Below are positions 46,145 to 57,969 of a DNA stretch of 64,000 bases, in pieces. The translations under genes were made by a program, and so were the position numbers. Under the pieces are notes generated by a model. That model made no database searches. It was given only the letters and a program-made list of their open reading frames with translations, and was not told the origin of the DNA. This DNA comes from Ligula intestinalis. Lineage: Eukaryota; Platyhelminthes; Cestoda; Diphyllobothriidea; Diphyllobothriidae. The stretch is from NCBI GenBank assembly GCA_036362985.1, contig JAYGXS010000007.1, forward strand, positions 26,001,881 through 26,065,880, given 5' to 3'. Numbering within the stretch: the first letter of the stretch is position 1; each line of letters opens with the position of its first letter.

Positions 46145-46385
46145 GTGATCCTGTCTGGCAGTCGGCTTACTGCGTCCGTATTGGTGGATTCCAGTAAAGC
46201 TGGGCAGGCAAATCAACCCAAATGTGATTACACTCACGGCACACGGTGAGCCTCGTAGCTCAAATGGTAGAGCGTTGGCTGTAGGCTGAAGCCTTCCCTG
46301 CTGTGTGTGTCGTTTCGAATCCCATTGAGGTTAGACATTTTTCACAATAAGGCCAAATGAATTATTCAAATCCGCCAAACCCTCC
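46145..46385 (+). repeat. tRNA-derived SINE-B in PAK intron
   Basis: Starts about 40 bp after the PAK donor site. The order is GGTGGATTCCAG, then GGGCAGGCAAATCAACCC, tRNA-like module with TAGCTCAAATGGTAGAGCG (A box) and GTTTCGAATCCC (B box), then tail CACAATAAGGCCAAATGAAT. It is in the same orientation as the PAK gene and very close to the copy at 44550. Confidence 0.7.
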
Positions 46386-47000
46386 AAGTAAAAAGTGTTT
46401 TATGTTGGAGTACATAAAGGCCTGCCATAGTCCGTGTCCCACCCTGGCGGCCAGCCTACTCGCATCTGTGAATTTTAGCCTACTCTACAAACTATAACGC
46501 GCACATAAAGGCCTTTAAATTTTCCAAAAAGGACACAGCGCCCTTTAACCCGGAGCACTTTATAAATTCATTAATTCTGGTCTTACTGACCTCAAAGCGA
46601 TTTCGTGTGGTAATGGACGATGCGTTATTAAGGAGCGTCGAAAAGGAGTGGTACTACAAGGCCATACTGTCGTTCGAAAAAATGACTACTGCTCCGTTCA
46701 GTGTCAGAAGCCTACATCGGATCTAGTCTGCTGAAAATCCATTGGCCACCTGCCACCCCGAACGGTTACCAACGCCTGAAAAGGTTTGTCAAACAGAATG
46801 GGCCAACAATTGATGCGAGCAGAGAGAGAGAGAGAGAGAAACAATGAATTTCCCCACCCCGACGGCCTTGTTTGTTGTGTTTCCAAAGGCGCTGCGGATT
46901 AATCTGTTGCTGCCACCCGAGAAGCGAGAGGGAGAAAGAAAAGAGAAGTGAAATCATGCAGCTATCAGGCAGGCAGACAGGCCGGTCAGGAAGGAGCCAG
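46386..47000 (+). repeat. ~0.6-kb duplication R6, unit 1
   Basis: Shares with 47506-48125 the blocks 'ACTGCTCCGTTCA', 'GAATGGGCCAACAATTGA.GCGAG' and 'CTGTTGCTGCC.CCCGA', in order. The offset is about 1.1 kb. Inferred to be intronic to the PAK gene. Confidence 0.6.
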
Positions 47001-47029
47001 GCTTTAACCTGTAAATTGTTTCCGCAGAG

Positions 47030-47138
47030 CTTTTGTTAACTCCCTTCCTACAGTACAATAACCAACTTAATCGGTCTTACCTGACTTCTGATTTCTAGAG
47101 TCGACAATCACTCGTTAGACACTGGTGACCCCGACGTG
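47030..47138 (+). mobile_element. LTR end with tRNA-Trp-type primer-binding site
   Basis: TGGTGACCCCGACGTG at 47123-47138 is exactly complementary to the 3' end of eukaryotic tRNA-Trp including CCA, the primer of several LTR retrotransposons (for example the CsRn1 group of Gypsy elements in flukes). The preceding ~90 bp contains ACAATAACC, a possible polyadenylation region, and ends CGTTAGACAC. No gag-pol sequence follows; SINE-C material begins within about 30 bp. It is a truncated remnant. Confidence 0.4.
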
Positions 47139-47139
47139 G

Positions 47140-47410
47140 GCCGGCGATTATGTTAACTCACCGACGGGATCCCTGCGATAGGCCTGAGTACGGCCAACAC
47201 TCCAAACAGCGGGGCTATGAGGCCCCAACCAGGAATTGTGAATTCAATAACGTCTGGGTCAAGTTACCCGCTCCATCTACTGCAACCTTTGGGATCCACA
47301 ACCTTATTATCGTCTTTTTTCAGCTCCATTTTATGTAGTGTTTGAGTACCGATTCTGAGGAAAATATTAACTGGGAATGTAAAATTTCCAAACATGTTGT
47401 GGAGGTATTT
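47140..47410 (-). repeat. SINE-C, copy 2 (decayed)
   Basis: Matches 44270-44530 from the A-box side (GGGGCTATGAGGCCCCAACC) onward. The B box is no longer recognisable. Confidence 0.45.
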
Positions 47411-47505
47411 TCACCTCAAGTATCACTGACCAATGAAACAGGCAGGGGCGGTAAAAGCATTCTTAGATGCCCTGCTTAACAAAATATTAACTAATTATAA
47501 CTCCC

Positions 47506-48125
47506 ACCGCGAGTTAAGTGTTTGCTGTCGGGTACATAGAGGCTAGCCATACGTCACGTATCCAAACCGGGAGGCCAGCTTACTCGCTTAGTCAGTGGAT
47601 TGTGCCGCATTTTCCCAGATTCGAAGGCGCAGTTAAAAATCTTTAATTGTGTCAAAAAACGTCAGTGCGCCTTATACATCGATTAATTCTGATCATTGAA
47701 GTCGAAGTGATTTTGTGCGGCACAAAACGATGCGTTAATCCCTAGTCAGGAACGCCGAGGAGGAGTGGTACAGGACTTTTAATTGCGAGAGCCTGTAGTT
47801 CCAAAAAAATGACAACTGCTCCGTTCAAGCCCGCACTAGCTAGCATCGGATCCAGTCTGCTCAAAAATCTATTGGTAACCAGCCATCCCCCCACCAAACA
47901 GTAGCCGACGCCTCAAAAAAGCCTGTCAAACTGAATGGGCCAACAATTGACGCGAGTGGCAGGGAGAGGGAGACAATGAATCTCCCCCCCCCTGCCCCCG
48001 TAGCCCTTTTAACTGCGTTTCCATAGGCATTGCGGTTTAGGCTGTTGCTGCCGCCCGAAGAGCGAGAGTGATGATAACAATGCAGCTATCGGGCAGGCAG
48101 GCACACCGGTCAGGAAGAAACTAGG
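47506..48125 (+). repeat. ~0.6-kb duplication R6, unit 2
   Basis: Second unit of the repeat starting at 46386, with more indels and a poly(C) run near 47986-47993. Confidence 0.6.
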
Positions 48126-48930
48126 CTTTCCTCTCTCTTTTTGGTGGTGGGGGGAGGGGAGCAACACGGGGGAGGGGGAGAGAGAGGTTAGTTTGTGTGT
48201 GTGACTGTTGTCAATGATGTTATCAGACAATAGAACTCAGAGAATAAAACTCCTGTTGCTGTCGCGTTGCGACAACGATTACTGCGGCAAATCCTGCTAC
48301 AATTACCACAAAATGAATGTCACAACTGGACTGGGACTATCAGCAGGTTTTCAACGGTGAGACTGCATTAAAGCAGGCGCGACTTATGAAACGTCCAAAA
48401 ACAGGGAATCCGCTAGAAAATGGAGGCGGCGGTAAGGTAATGTCGTTGGGTGTACGCAAAATTCGCCAGGAAGGGGACATATTCACGAGTCAATCATTCT
48501 AACCCTTCTAACCTTATTCTATGTCAACATCCGGGGATCAGCATTCTCGCGTATACCAAGCAGATCGTCTCGAAGTGTACGTTTGACCGTCGTTACTGAC
48601 TACATCCACTGCGGCACCACCGTTAGAACTTCAAGGCTGCCGTAATTAAGGCCAATCCCGGCGAAAATCTGCCTGTATCTGTTGGTCTCCATCCCCCGTA
48701 CACTGAAGATGAGGAAGCTGGTAAGCTCTTTTTCCCATCTGCTATACCTATTGCAAACACAGGATGCACGTTCTACTATCACTCACTTGCATCGCTATTA
48801 AGTAATCGTATAAATTGTTGTAGAAGTAGTAGCAACAACAGAAGAAGAAGAAATAGCAGTATTAGTATCACGATACCCATTATTGAACTTATCCTATTGC
48901 AAATCTGGGACCGAGATAAATTAGGCAAAG
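48126..48930. other. Unassigned stretch
   Basis: Includes G-rich tract 48145-48185 and a short (GAA/GTA) trinucleotide patch at about 48818-48865. The small ORF at 48317-48502 has a GT-containing donor-like site (AACG|GTGAGA) but no acceptor or homology. Confidence 0.35.
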
Positions 48931-48934
48931 GTCA

Positions 48935-49550
48935 CAGAAGTCTGCAAGTGGCCAGCACCAAGCAATAAGACCGAGGTTTTCGAGTACATGCCTGATTTCG
49001 AAAACTTCTTCCCCCAGCGCAGAATGACGATTTCGGCAGACAAGTCGTCCGCCACTGTTTTCACGACGGACCCGAAGGATTTTAATCGTCACCAGGCCAT
49101 CATCGTCAACGATGCGTCCTTACGGCTTGTCCGTAAGCCCAGGCTCATTGGCGTACGTTTCGACCCGCTTTTCATGCTCGCGGACCATGCCAAAGAGGCC
49201 GCAGGCGAAGTGAGCCGCTGCACCAAGGTCCTCAAGGCTCTAACGGGCAGCGCCTGGGGCTGCGCGAAAGAGACACTTACAACTACATTCAAAGTGCTGG
49301 CCAAGCCGCACCTCAATTATGCGGCACCTACCTGCTCTCCTACGATCAGCTCTTTCAGCCTCCACCGCCTTCAGTCAGCACAGAACGCTGCCCTCCGCGC
49401 GATCACGGGTTGCTATAAAATGTCGCCTATTGATCATCTTCGTGTGGGGGCTTCTGTCCTGCCGTCAGTTCTGGTGGACCTGTTCTTAACCTGGCCATCC
49501 CAATCACCATCGCTGCCACGCTCCTGAACCCAGCCGCAACTTGCGGCCGT
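48935..49550 (+). pseudogene. LINE J1 fragment (RT thumb region)
   Basis: Aligns with 8790-9420 of LINE J1: FFPQRRMTISADKSSATVF, LVRKPRLIGVRFDPLF, EVSRCTKVLKAL and ITGCYKMSPIDHLR correspond residue by residue with substitutions. A deletion of about 30 bp near 49465 relative to J1 shifts the frame. Neither the YADD core nor the zinc tail is present, so it is truncated at both ends. Confidence 0.8.
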
Positions 49551-49559
49551 CTATTTGAG

Positions 49560-52118
49560 TGTGGATATGGACTAATCACGAATACTACCCTCTCCCCCAC
49601 CCCCCACTTACTCGTAGCTGTACTACAAAAACATGCCAATGCTTGCTGTTCTCTCGAGCTCCACACCAGCAGCCGCGCAACTGCCAGTACCGATAAAGCC
49701 TCGGCTATTGCAATGCCAACGATTGGGTCTGACTGGCTGACGATAACGACTAAGAAGTCAGAATTAGTCGTAATGAAGTCTTCCTTTTCGTTGTCGGTTG
49801 TGAATGGCTTCAGTGAGCATCCTCTAAATTGGGAGCGGCAAGACCTGAACACCAGGCAACTTGGGTGTCCCTCCGAACACGTTCGACAGCCGCAAGCGGA
49901 GACCTGAGTGAGGCATACTTGCGCAGCGCCTCCTGCACCGCTCTGCTACGATGACAAGAAAATGCCAAGAAAATAGATTCCAGCGTAGTAACTGACGGAG
50001 GGTAAAGGCCTACGTAGAGGAAAACCACCGTACACCCATGCGTGACAGTGTTTATGCGCGCAGGCCGCCACTGCGCAGCCCGATAAACGCCCATCGTGAG
50101 CCAACGGTTAGAAGCATTTTTGCTCCTGTCTGTGTGGCACTGACGGGATAACTCAAACCGCGCGGACAATCGAACGTGTGCTTGTGTGGAGTGCCTGATT
50201 GGAATCAGAGGGCAATGGCTCCTACTTAATGTGGCTTTCATGGTACTCCCCCACTCAGTTGGGATCTGTGCCAGATGTGCCGGCACGCTTAGGAACGCCT
50301 CTGGCCGCGCCAGCCGCCCGCGCCGTCTTCCACCCCCGCTCTTCTCGTCTTGTTCAGGAGACCAGGCGTAGGCGGAAGACAGGAGGTGCGATATATTCAG
50401 CGAAAGTTTACTCTCACTATAATCTGATTCACGCACTAATTAATGTCGCTGTGGCACTTTGATGTCACCGTTGACCTTGCCCAAAACCGGCAGTCAAACT
50501 TTCTCTCTCAGAACCGCAAGCCAACGCGCAAATCCATTGTGTGGGTGTAGGAGCCTGCCCCCCCCCCTGCCTGCTGGGGCGGCCGACGAATACTCGCTTT
50601 GTCTCGGTAGACTGGTGGTGATTGGCTGAACAGCGCAAGTTTGGAAAGGCGAAACTGGATGTGTTCGTAAGTGGCTCAGATGTTTGAGCGAGAACAGACA
50701 GGGGTTGCCGGCAAGTAGCGCCTGACCGCAGGCGGCATTAAGCGCGCAGGCCAAAGGCGCCAAGTGGCTGCTAGGGCCACTACAGTATCACCACACTCGC
50801 ATGTGTGCCCTTCACGTTGGCTCTCACGGGATCATGTATACCCTTCGGCATCGCGAGTCAAGCTGTACGCTGTATAATACTTGCAACTGGAATTTCTATC
50901 AGAATAAACAGCATGGCGAGTGCTGCAAGAAACTTGTATAAGGTTGTAAAATTTTGGGTTTTTCTCGCATACCAGCGAGAACGCATTTACGAAAACTTGC
51001 AAATAAAAATGAGCAGCAGTTGGCATATTAAGTACTTTAAAGACCTATAAGAAGAACCAAGTGTTTTAAAAAAAACTTAATTTTTCCGATGAGCCCCAAG
51101 TTCTGCTGATGTAAAAAATAGCTATCAATTAGAGCAATAAATTTAAAAATTTAACAAGTTGAAAACGGAATGTAATTTCTTTATATAAAAAACACGTTTC
51201 TTTAGTCCTTATATTTTGTTCGTATTACCATTAGTGGATAACTATTTACTGAATATCGTCGAATAAAGTCTGTCATTATTTTCTTCCTTTTCAGTGTCTT
51301 CATTGATAAATTGAAAAAAATTGCGCTTTCGTTCGACGTTTACATCAAAACCTTTAAAGTAAGATATATTGTAGGAGCTTGCTCCCCCCCCGCCCCCAGC
51401 GCTGACATGATCACTCATTCTGCCTGCTCTGTCAACGTGGCCAGTCAATCGATTTTTGGCGCATCGTGATTACTGGTTCACACTGGACTCGTCTCGCCAC
51501 TTGTGATGACTGATCTACTAAGCGTAAACTGGCAGTCAACTCAGTCAATCGATTTTTGCGTACCGCTGATTGCTGTTATGCGCCGGATTTGTGGTCAGCG
51601 CTGGCAGAAACACACTTCACACTTAGCCCATTCAACAGGCAAGGCGGAACCCACTCGGCCTTTCGCCCCGGTGCGCGGCGGACGCGAGGCTGCGGCGCTC
51701 TCTCTCTCTCACTCCCCATGGTCGAACTCTACCCCAGGCCGAGTCAACCCTTCTGTTAATTCTTCTCCTACTTATTCTGCACAGAATATAATCTCCTTCT
51801 ACCTTGGATTCCAAGACTTCTATCTTCTTATAAGAAACTGGGCCTGGAAGATTGCAGTAGTTACGGTTTAACCGGCTTAGCCTTCACCACTTTGCGATAT
51901 GGGTAGTCAAGAGAGCGCGCGCAAACCCACACAGTACCAAATGCGTGCGCTCAAGATAAGTTAAGGCGCCTTGACGGCGCGGTATTCGCAAGCGTTGCAG
52001 CATGTCACGCCTGGACTTGATTAAAAACCCCCACTGAAAGCAGCCAGTCTACACCCGCAAGTGAGAAAAAACACATCTTCGAGGCCAGGGCGAATGCCAG
52101 ATGCACTAAACACGCGAT
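49560..52118. other. Unassigned stretch with R1 fragment
   Basis: A fragment of R1 lies at about 50165-50290 (TTAATGTGGCTTTCATGGTA). C-runs occur at 50560-50568 and 51385-51400. ORFs including the 208-residue one at 49810-50436 (-) show no domain and overlap repeat material. Nothing else was recognised. Confidence 0.4.
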
Positions 52119-52128
52119 NNNNNNNNNN
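52119..52128. other. Assembly gap (10 N)
   Basis: Ten N characters. The length is probably a placeholder. The ORF reading across it is not real. Confidence 0.99.
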
Positions 52129-52717
52129 TTTGGGAAAACGTCCGCCTTCATCCTCTTCGTTAATGTGATGAAACATCCGGACAAATGTACCCAGACACGG
52201 AAGAAAAACAGTGAAACCAAGCGGGAATTACTTTGCTAATGAGGGGGATTAAGCTGGCGGGGGCGGAGAGATTAGTCCAAACGAATTAGGGATTATTGAC
52301 AGGTTATAAAAAAGGCACCTGTCATGGCGAGGTCGACGACAGTGGCCCAATTCAAAAGCTAACAATTTAAAGCAAAGATGTTTTTTTCAGTGCTGGACTG
52401 GCTTGTAATTACCTTTTTTCTTCTGTTTCTTCTACCTACTTCAAAATAATCGTCTAGGTCACCTCTAATATGGGTGGAGTTGGGTCGCATTATCTCTTGA
52501 AATTCGGACGGTTAGGCCCCTTTCTCTCGCTGGAACCCATTGTCTACGGCTTCCCGATATTTTCACACAAAACTATTTTCGGTGGACCAAGAACACGGTG
52601 TATCCCGCTTGCAACCTATCTGTTATCGTCCTCCTGGAATGCTATGGTTTTTATCCAAAACCAATATCTGCGTAAATGGGCGTACGAGAAGGGTTTAATG
52701 CCGTTAGCTAGTGTTTG

Positions 52718-52950
52718 GGCAGGAGTTTCCTTGGTAGCGCACACATGTTCTTATTGATATTTAAATGCCCACACAATTAAGTTCTGTTACGGTTGGGATA
52801 AGGGCTGGGGTTAGGGTAAGTGTTAGGCTAAGGTTGGGATAGTGATATCGCATGTAAAATGCCCCAAGTTTCTGTCTTACGGGAAGCGTTGGAGTAGGCA
52901 TTTAAATATAAATAAGAACATATATGTGCGCTACCAAGGAAACTCCCGCC
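52718..52950. mobile_element. TIR element with 8-bp TSD (hAT-like MITE), copy 2
   Basis: Ends GGCAGGAGTTTCCTTGGTAG and CTACCAAGGAAACTCCCGCC; AGTGTTTG stands directly outside both (52710-52717, 52951-52958). The inverted ends extend about 55 bp (ATTTAAAT... inside). The middle holds degenerate GGTTAGGG-type repeats at about 52785-52840. At 233 bp it has no coding capacity. Same TIR as 18308-18806. Confidence 0.8.
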
Positions 52951-53469
52951 AGTGTTTGGCCTGTTGGGATTCAGCGCACAAGTCCCATTCTAGTGGTCGA
53001 ACGAAGGGGGTGAATGTAAATATATCCATTATCTACCTTTAATACCAGCTGCTACGGCAGTCAGGACCCCTGTCATTGGGGAAAGAGGCTTACGGCTCCT
53101 GTTTCCGACTTTTCTTGTTCAGGAGACGCAAATTCAAGAGCACTATGCGGACGAAGCTACGTTCACCCCCCTCCGCTTCAACAGCAAGCCGTTCGTTTCC
53201 CTTAAGGCCCACCGAAATGGAAATGCCCTTAGAAAAGCAGGTCCATCATGGAACTAAAATTCGTTTTTTTTCTGCGAGGAATATCTCCGAGCATGTTTAT
53301 TTGCGTGGACGCACATAGACTATTCAAACAGTGGGCACGAATTACACACTCCATTACTTTCTAACTTTCTGAGGATGGCTTATGAGCCAAGGTTGACGAT
53401 TCTATTCTCCCTTGTCTTTACTATCTGCCTATATTGCCAGCTGTCAAGACTTCTTTCAAGACCCATGAG

Positions 53470-53710
53470 TTTCGTTAGCGGTCCGGTGAACGTTCATCAA
53501 CGAATGTCAATATTCCCCGACCGGCGAGACAGCAAACTCTTGGCCCAATGGTTGTGACATTAGACACTGATCAAACAGGTCGCGAGCTGGAGCCCCGAGT
53601 GCTGCACCACTTGGGTCTGGATATGACTGCCTGACGACGGCTAATATGCCAGAAATGGCCATTCCAGTCTCCCTCATCTTTGACGGCAACACCATTTGTC
53701 TACCTCCAGC
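53470..53710 (+). repeat. tRNA-derived SINE-A, + strand copy
   Basis: The head GTTAGCGGTCCGGTGAACGT is followed by a decayed tRNA module (CTTGGCCCAATGGTTGTGAC; GCGAGCTGGAGCC) and the body GGGTCTGGATATGACTGCC ... CCAGAAATGGCCATTCC. Confidence 0.6.
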
Positions 53711-53719
53711 CGTTACGAC

Positions 53720-55950
53720 TGTCGGGACCTCTGTCGACGTCCTAGACCGAACGGGACAGGTAAATTCCGATAGCGGTCAGGTGAACGCTCGCCGAGGTGT
53801 GCCAAACATTTCTTTGTGTGTCATCTAATAGAATTCGACTCAAATGGGGGTGGTGGAAAAATTTATTTGTAGGCCCCATCTAGATATCAACTACTTAACG
53901 TTTTTTGTGGTCAGACATGAACTTCTGTTGCGCAGGTTACGAATGCCAATTAAGGGAAATTCGACCTGTTGTAGGCGGAATTTAACGAAAATGGAAATTC
54001 CTCCTCCAAATGGTAGAATTTTACGAAAAAAATTCAAAGTCAGACTACTGAACATTTAAAAGTAGCTTTTATAAGTCAAGTGGATTTTGGGGCCCCTAAA
54101 ATCAGTTCTGCTGCAATCACTACCCATACCCACCCTCCTCAATTACGGCATTGTGAAAACAAAAGGCCCGAGTCTGAAAGAAAACAGGAAATGAGTTGAA
54201 AAACGCCCTCTTCGAGTCAAGATAAGTGAGGATAGGGTTCAAGTTAATTTGAAGCGATAACTTCATGGCTAGATTGTAGGGTGATATTGGGAGTAAGATT
54301 ATAAAGACTGTTCAGGTTTGCGTCTGGGTGTTTCCTTCCAAACAGGCCGCGCGGTAGATGCGCTGGAACAACCAAAACGGGACCAGAAAAGGATATGGCA
54401 GGCGTTATTCGTATTGCGCTCCCATATAACAAATGTCGAACATGGGGGGACGTGAGGTGGGACGTGTAGAGGCAACTTCGGCCGCGACAGCCGCCTAGTG
54501 CTTCCGCTGTCTACAGTGAGTTGAAATCCCTTCCGAAGAAAAGTATAGGCCCGACAAAGTGCTTCGAATTGCTTCATGACAGTTAGAGCAGTCTGAATTT
54601 TTCAGCTTAGGATTAAAAGATAGCATCAGCTAGAAACACGACAGGACGACGTGAGAGCTTAAATCCCCCCCCCCCCCCCCCCCTCCTCTCTACACAGACC
54701 CAAATGAGTACAGTACAGCCACGACAAACAGAGAGAGAGAGAGTGTGTGTGTGTGACTGGACAATGGGAATACTTAAAGCACAAAGAACTTGCGGGTTTT
54801 GTAAAAAAAAGGGGTTGGAGGATCTAGTGCAATGAAAAATAATTAGCGGGGGGTGGAAAAAGAGGTGGATGAAGAAATAGGAGAGGGTAATTTCGTGAAC
54901 TACCTCCTGACAGATCAAAACAGATAGGCTAAGAAAGGAACAGGTGATTAATGGTAGGCCGACGATGATTAATTGCCTGTCAGGTCAAACTCCGTCGACT
55001 GTACTGCGATCCCAGCCAAGACGCTGGCGGTAGAAGACCGCTAACCTTCCGTGACCCCACAGGACTATGTTGACGTGTAGGGGGAAGGGGGAGGGCGCTT
55101 GAAGTGGCGGCATGCCTAGAAGGGACTAATCACTGGATGGGGGGAGGAGGTGGAATGAGGGATCTGTAACGGTGCCAACTTTTTTTCTCGTCAACAGAAG
55201 TGTGCATAGGGAGAAAAATTCGGGAAACGGCAACTATTCTCACCTAATCACTAATCTCACCATCACTAGAGCATTTTGTTAGTGAGGATATCAATCATCC
55301 AACAGTGAAAAGCCAAAGCACCGCACCCCCCTCCCCGAACGATTGGCGGCAAGTGTGAACAAAAGATGCTTCTACCTCAGCACCCCCTTCTACAGTTGAT
55401 TCAAAATTCGGCCGCCTAACATGCCCCGCCCCCACACCCACTTCGCTTTCTGCGAAGGTACGGACTGGCCACAATTAAGAACTCCCCCCCCAATTACATT
55501 TAGCACCAAAAAAACAATACGACGAGAAAGTACGTGGGGAAAAAACTACCAGAAAATGCTGTAGAAGTACCAGTCTTTCGGCCGCTTAACTTAGTACTGT
55601 GTGGAACACAGAAGGTCAACGACTCTCTACAGCCAAGATTTCGGTACAGTGGACTGGGTTTGACCCGCCAGGCAGTTAATCATCGTCAGTCTGTCATTAA
55701 TCGCCTGCCCTTTCTGGGTAATTTTGAAAAGGTTCTGCGGCGAAAGTCAGAAATGAAAAGAATTCACCTTAGAAGTAACCTACAGCCACAGCTGCCTTCA
55801 AATTTTCTTCCATAAGACGTACCATTTATATTCTTTGCAGTTATCAGGTGCTTCATTCTAATGGATACCTGACAAGCTTTTTACAGACCTGCCGCTGACT
55901 TCAGACACGGCCACGAAGCGTCACACCCAATTGGGACACTGTACTACATA
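53720..55950. other. Unassigned stretch with a 19-base poly(C) run
   Basis: Contains C(19) at 54665-54683, a GA/GT microsatellite at about 54732-54756 and other C-rich patches. ORFs at 54299-54577 (-) and 55534-55815 (+) have no recognised motif. No long paired repeat was matched. Confidence 0.4.
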
Positions 55951-55955
55951 CATTA

Positions 55956-56160
55956 TACTCCCTCGGTGAGGAAGAAGCAGTGTCGAGTACCGGAACACGT
56001 TGTTTATTATTCTGAGCTCTTCGACTCATACAGGAGTCCATCGTCAGAGATCTCTGACGATAGACCCCTAAAAATATCGAAAGCTCAGAATAATAAACAA
56101 CGTGATCCGGTGCTCGACACTGCTTCTTCCTCACCGATGCAAATAGCTGGAACGCGATCG
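55956..56160. repeat. PLE-type palindrome with two opposed hammerhead-like motifs
   Basis: The arms are inverted repeats of about 85 bp around 56044-56057 (TCAGAGATCTCTGA), with outer parts GGTGAGGAAGAAGCAGTGTC and GACACTGCTTCTTCCTCACC. Each arm has CTGACGA followed by a hairpin and GAA(A/G): + strand core 56054-56060 with GAAA at 56079-56082, - strand core 56047-56041 with GACTC/GAGTC stem II. The 15430-15545 (-) sequence is a third copy. It looks like a head-to-head pair of PLE flanks. Confidence 0.55.
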
Positions 56161-56164
56161 TTCT

Positions 56165-57640
56165 CCTTGATTCATTACACGCCCTTTGCGAAACTCAAAA
56201 AGGGGGGTTCCGGCAGCCAAGTGTATCGCCCGCAAGATAGTATCCTCAATGTGCACCCGTGTTGGCTGGAGAAGTGTGCCCTGTAACTGATGGATGTACG
56301 CCGATGTGCTACCATTATATATTTACAGTATAGCAGAGAAATAGTGCAATTTTCATGAGGAAAATTGACTTGCTAGTTAAGCATTTATTTGGTCGGGTTA
56401 TTTTGATCCACTGAGTGGATTAAATCCTGGGTAGTGGGCATTCATTGTGGCGAAATCGGGAGAAGTCGCCTATCGAAGGAATTTTCTGTGCTATCAAGTA
56501 CGACAGAACCAAACTGGTTACTAATACGCACAATGCCACGAGAACTGTAAAATTTTGTCCGAAGTTGCTCAAATGCAGTAACAAAAAAGGTTTGACCGCA
56601 TCAACCATTTGGGAGGTTACCAAAACTGCTCATATAGTATTGCAAAGATGAAGGTAAAAAAACTTATAAAATCTTAATAATGTTGAAATACCCTATTTAA
56701 CACACTATAGCTTCCGCTTACGGATAATTTAGAAATGTGACAAACTCATAAGAATTTTATCAACATCTTAGTATGCATTCGACCATCCCTTTTTTACATT
56801 CACAAGCATAGAACAGAACCCGGAGGTAAATCGCTATGGTGGCAAATACTCCAATTTAAAGAAGACAATGAGTTCTTTCATTTCCAGCCACATTTTATCA
56901 TTTATCTCTAGGTAAATTAAAACACTTGTCAAAATGCTCTATTTTAATTTTGGCATAACTTGGGAAAAAGGTAACATGCCCAGGCATTCACAGCTGAATA
57001 TCCAATTAAAGCGCTTTTTAAAAAGGTAACCTATTACAGAAAGCTTTTTTAAAATTAATCTTAGGAACGACAAATATCAGACTTCTATTGTGGACGTTTT
57101 TGCTCGACAATGGGTTTTTACTGTCTGGACGAATTTCTAAATATGGCTTTCATCACCATCTTTATAAGAACTTATATCCAAAAACTCATTTTTTTCGTTA
57201 AATGCTTTTAACAACAATGTTATCTTAAAGGATTTGATATGAATATCGAAGAAAATCTACGTTTATGAAATAAAGCTTGAAAGGCTACCAGCATTTAAAC
57301 GTCAGTCTGTAAGCAATTGTCATTAGATAACGACCATATGCTTAAATAATTTGACTGAGTAAAAGTGCTTTTGAGATAGAGAAAGTGATAACTAACGAAA
57401 ATATTCAAATTTATTGTTCTTCTTCGGAAATATTTTTCACGTCTTGGGAACTTGAGTGTTATTAAGAAAAATTTATTTTTATTTTAAATAACAATTTTCC
57501 CTGAAGCTGTTCATAACTATTTCTATGTTTTGTACATACGATAATGCCGGCATTTTGCATGACTTCAGCCGAGCCGTACTGTACAGGCACGAACACACAT
57601 GAAAAGAAACGATAGGACGACAATGATGCCGGGAGGCAGG
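56165..57640. other. Unassigned AT-rich stretch
   Basis: Strongly AT-rich with few ORFs. At 57300-57430 it resembles 58915-59045 (AGTAAAAGTGCTTTTGAG.TA and AATTTATTGTT), the region leading into the PLE flank at 59065. Confidence 0.4.
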
Positions 57641-57659
57641 TTCACTTGAACGGATCTGA

Positions 57660-57965
57660 ATGTACTCCTTGATGAACGTTCACTCGACCGCTAACAGAAC
57701 TCATCTGTCCCACTCTGTCTTGGATCTCACCAGAGGCCATGGCAGCTGTAACAGCTTGTAGAATAAGCAGATAGTATCACCGGCAAAGACAGGGGAGACT
57801 GAAATGGCCATTTCTGGCTTATTCGCCGTCATCAGCCAGTCATTAGGAGACCCAATTTGTACCCCATTCGAGCCTCGAACTCGCAAACTTTTTTGATCAC
57901 AGTCTTACGCCCTAACCATTTAGCCATGAGATTGTTGTCTTACCGGTCTAGGTCAGGGGATGGGA
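57660..57965 (-). repeat. tRNA-derived SINE-A, copy 5
   Basis: On the - strand: ATGGCTAAATGGTTAGGGCG (A box with one change), GAGTTCGAGGC (B box), body GACTGGCTGATGACGGCG...CCAGAAATGGCCATTTC and tail CTCCCCTGTCTTTGCCGG. Confidence 0.65.
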
Positions 57966-57969
57966 GTGG

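Noticed and set aside
48317..48502. Small ORF with a donor-like AACG|GTGAGA as a host exon
   Set aside because: No acceptor site or homology; the frame is not obviously coding.
49810..50436. 208-residue ORF on the - strand
   Set aside because: Partly overlaps a fragment of repeat R1 and shows no recognisable motif or splice context.
52005..52220. ORF across the N run
   Set aside because: It depends on unknown bases in the assembly gap.
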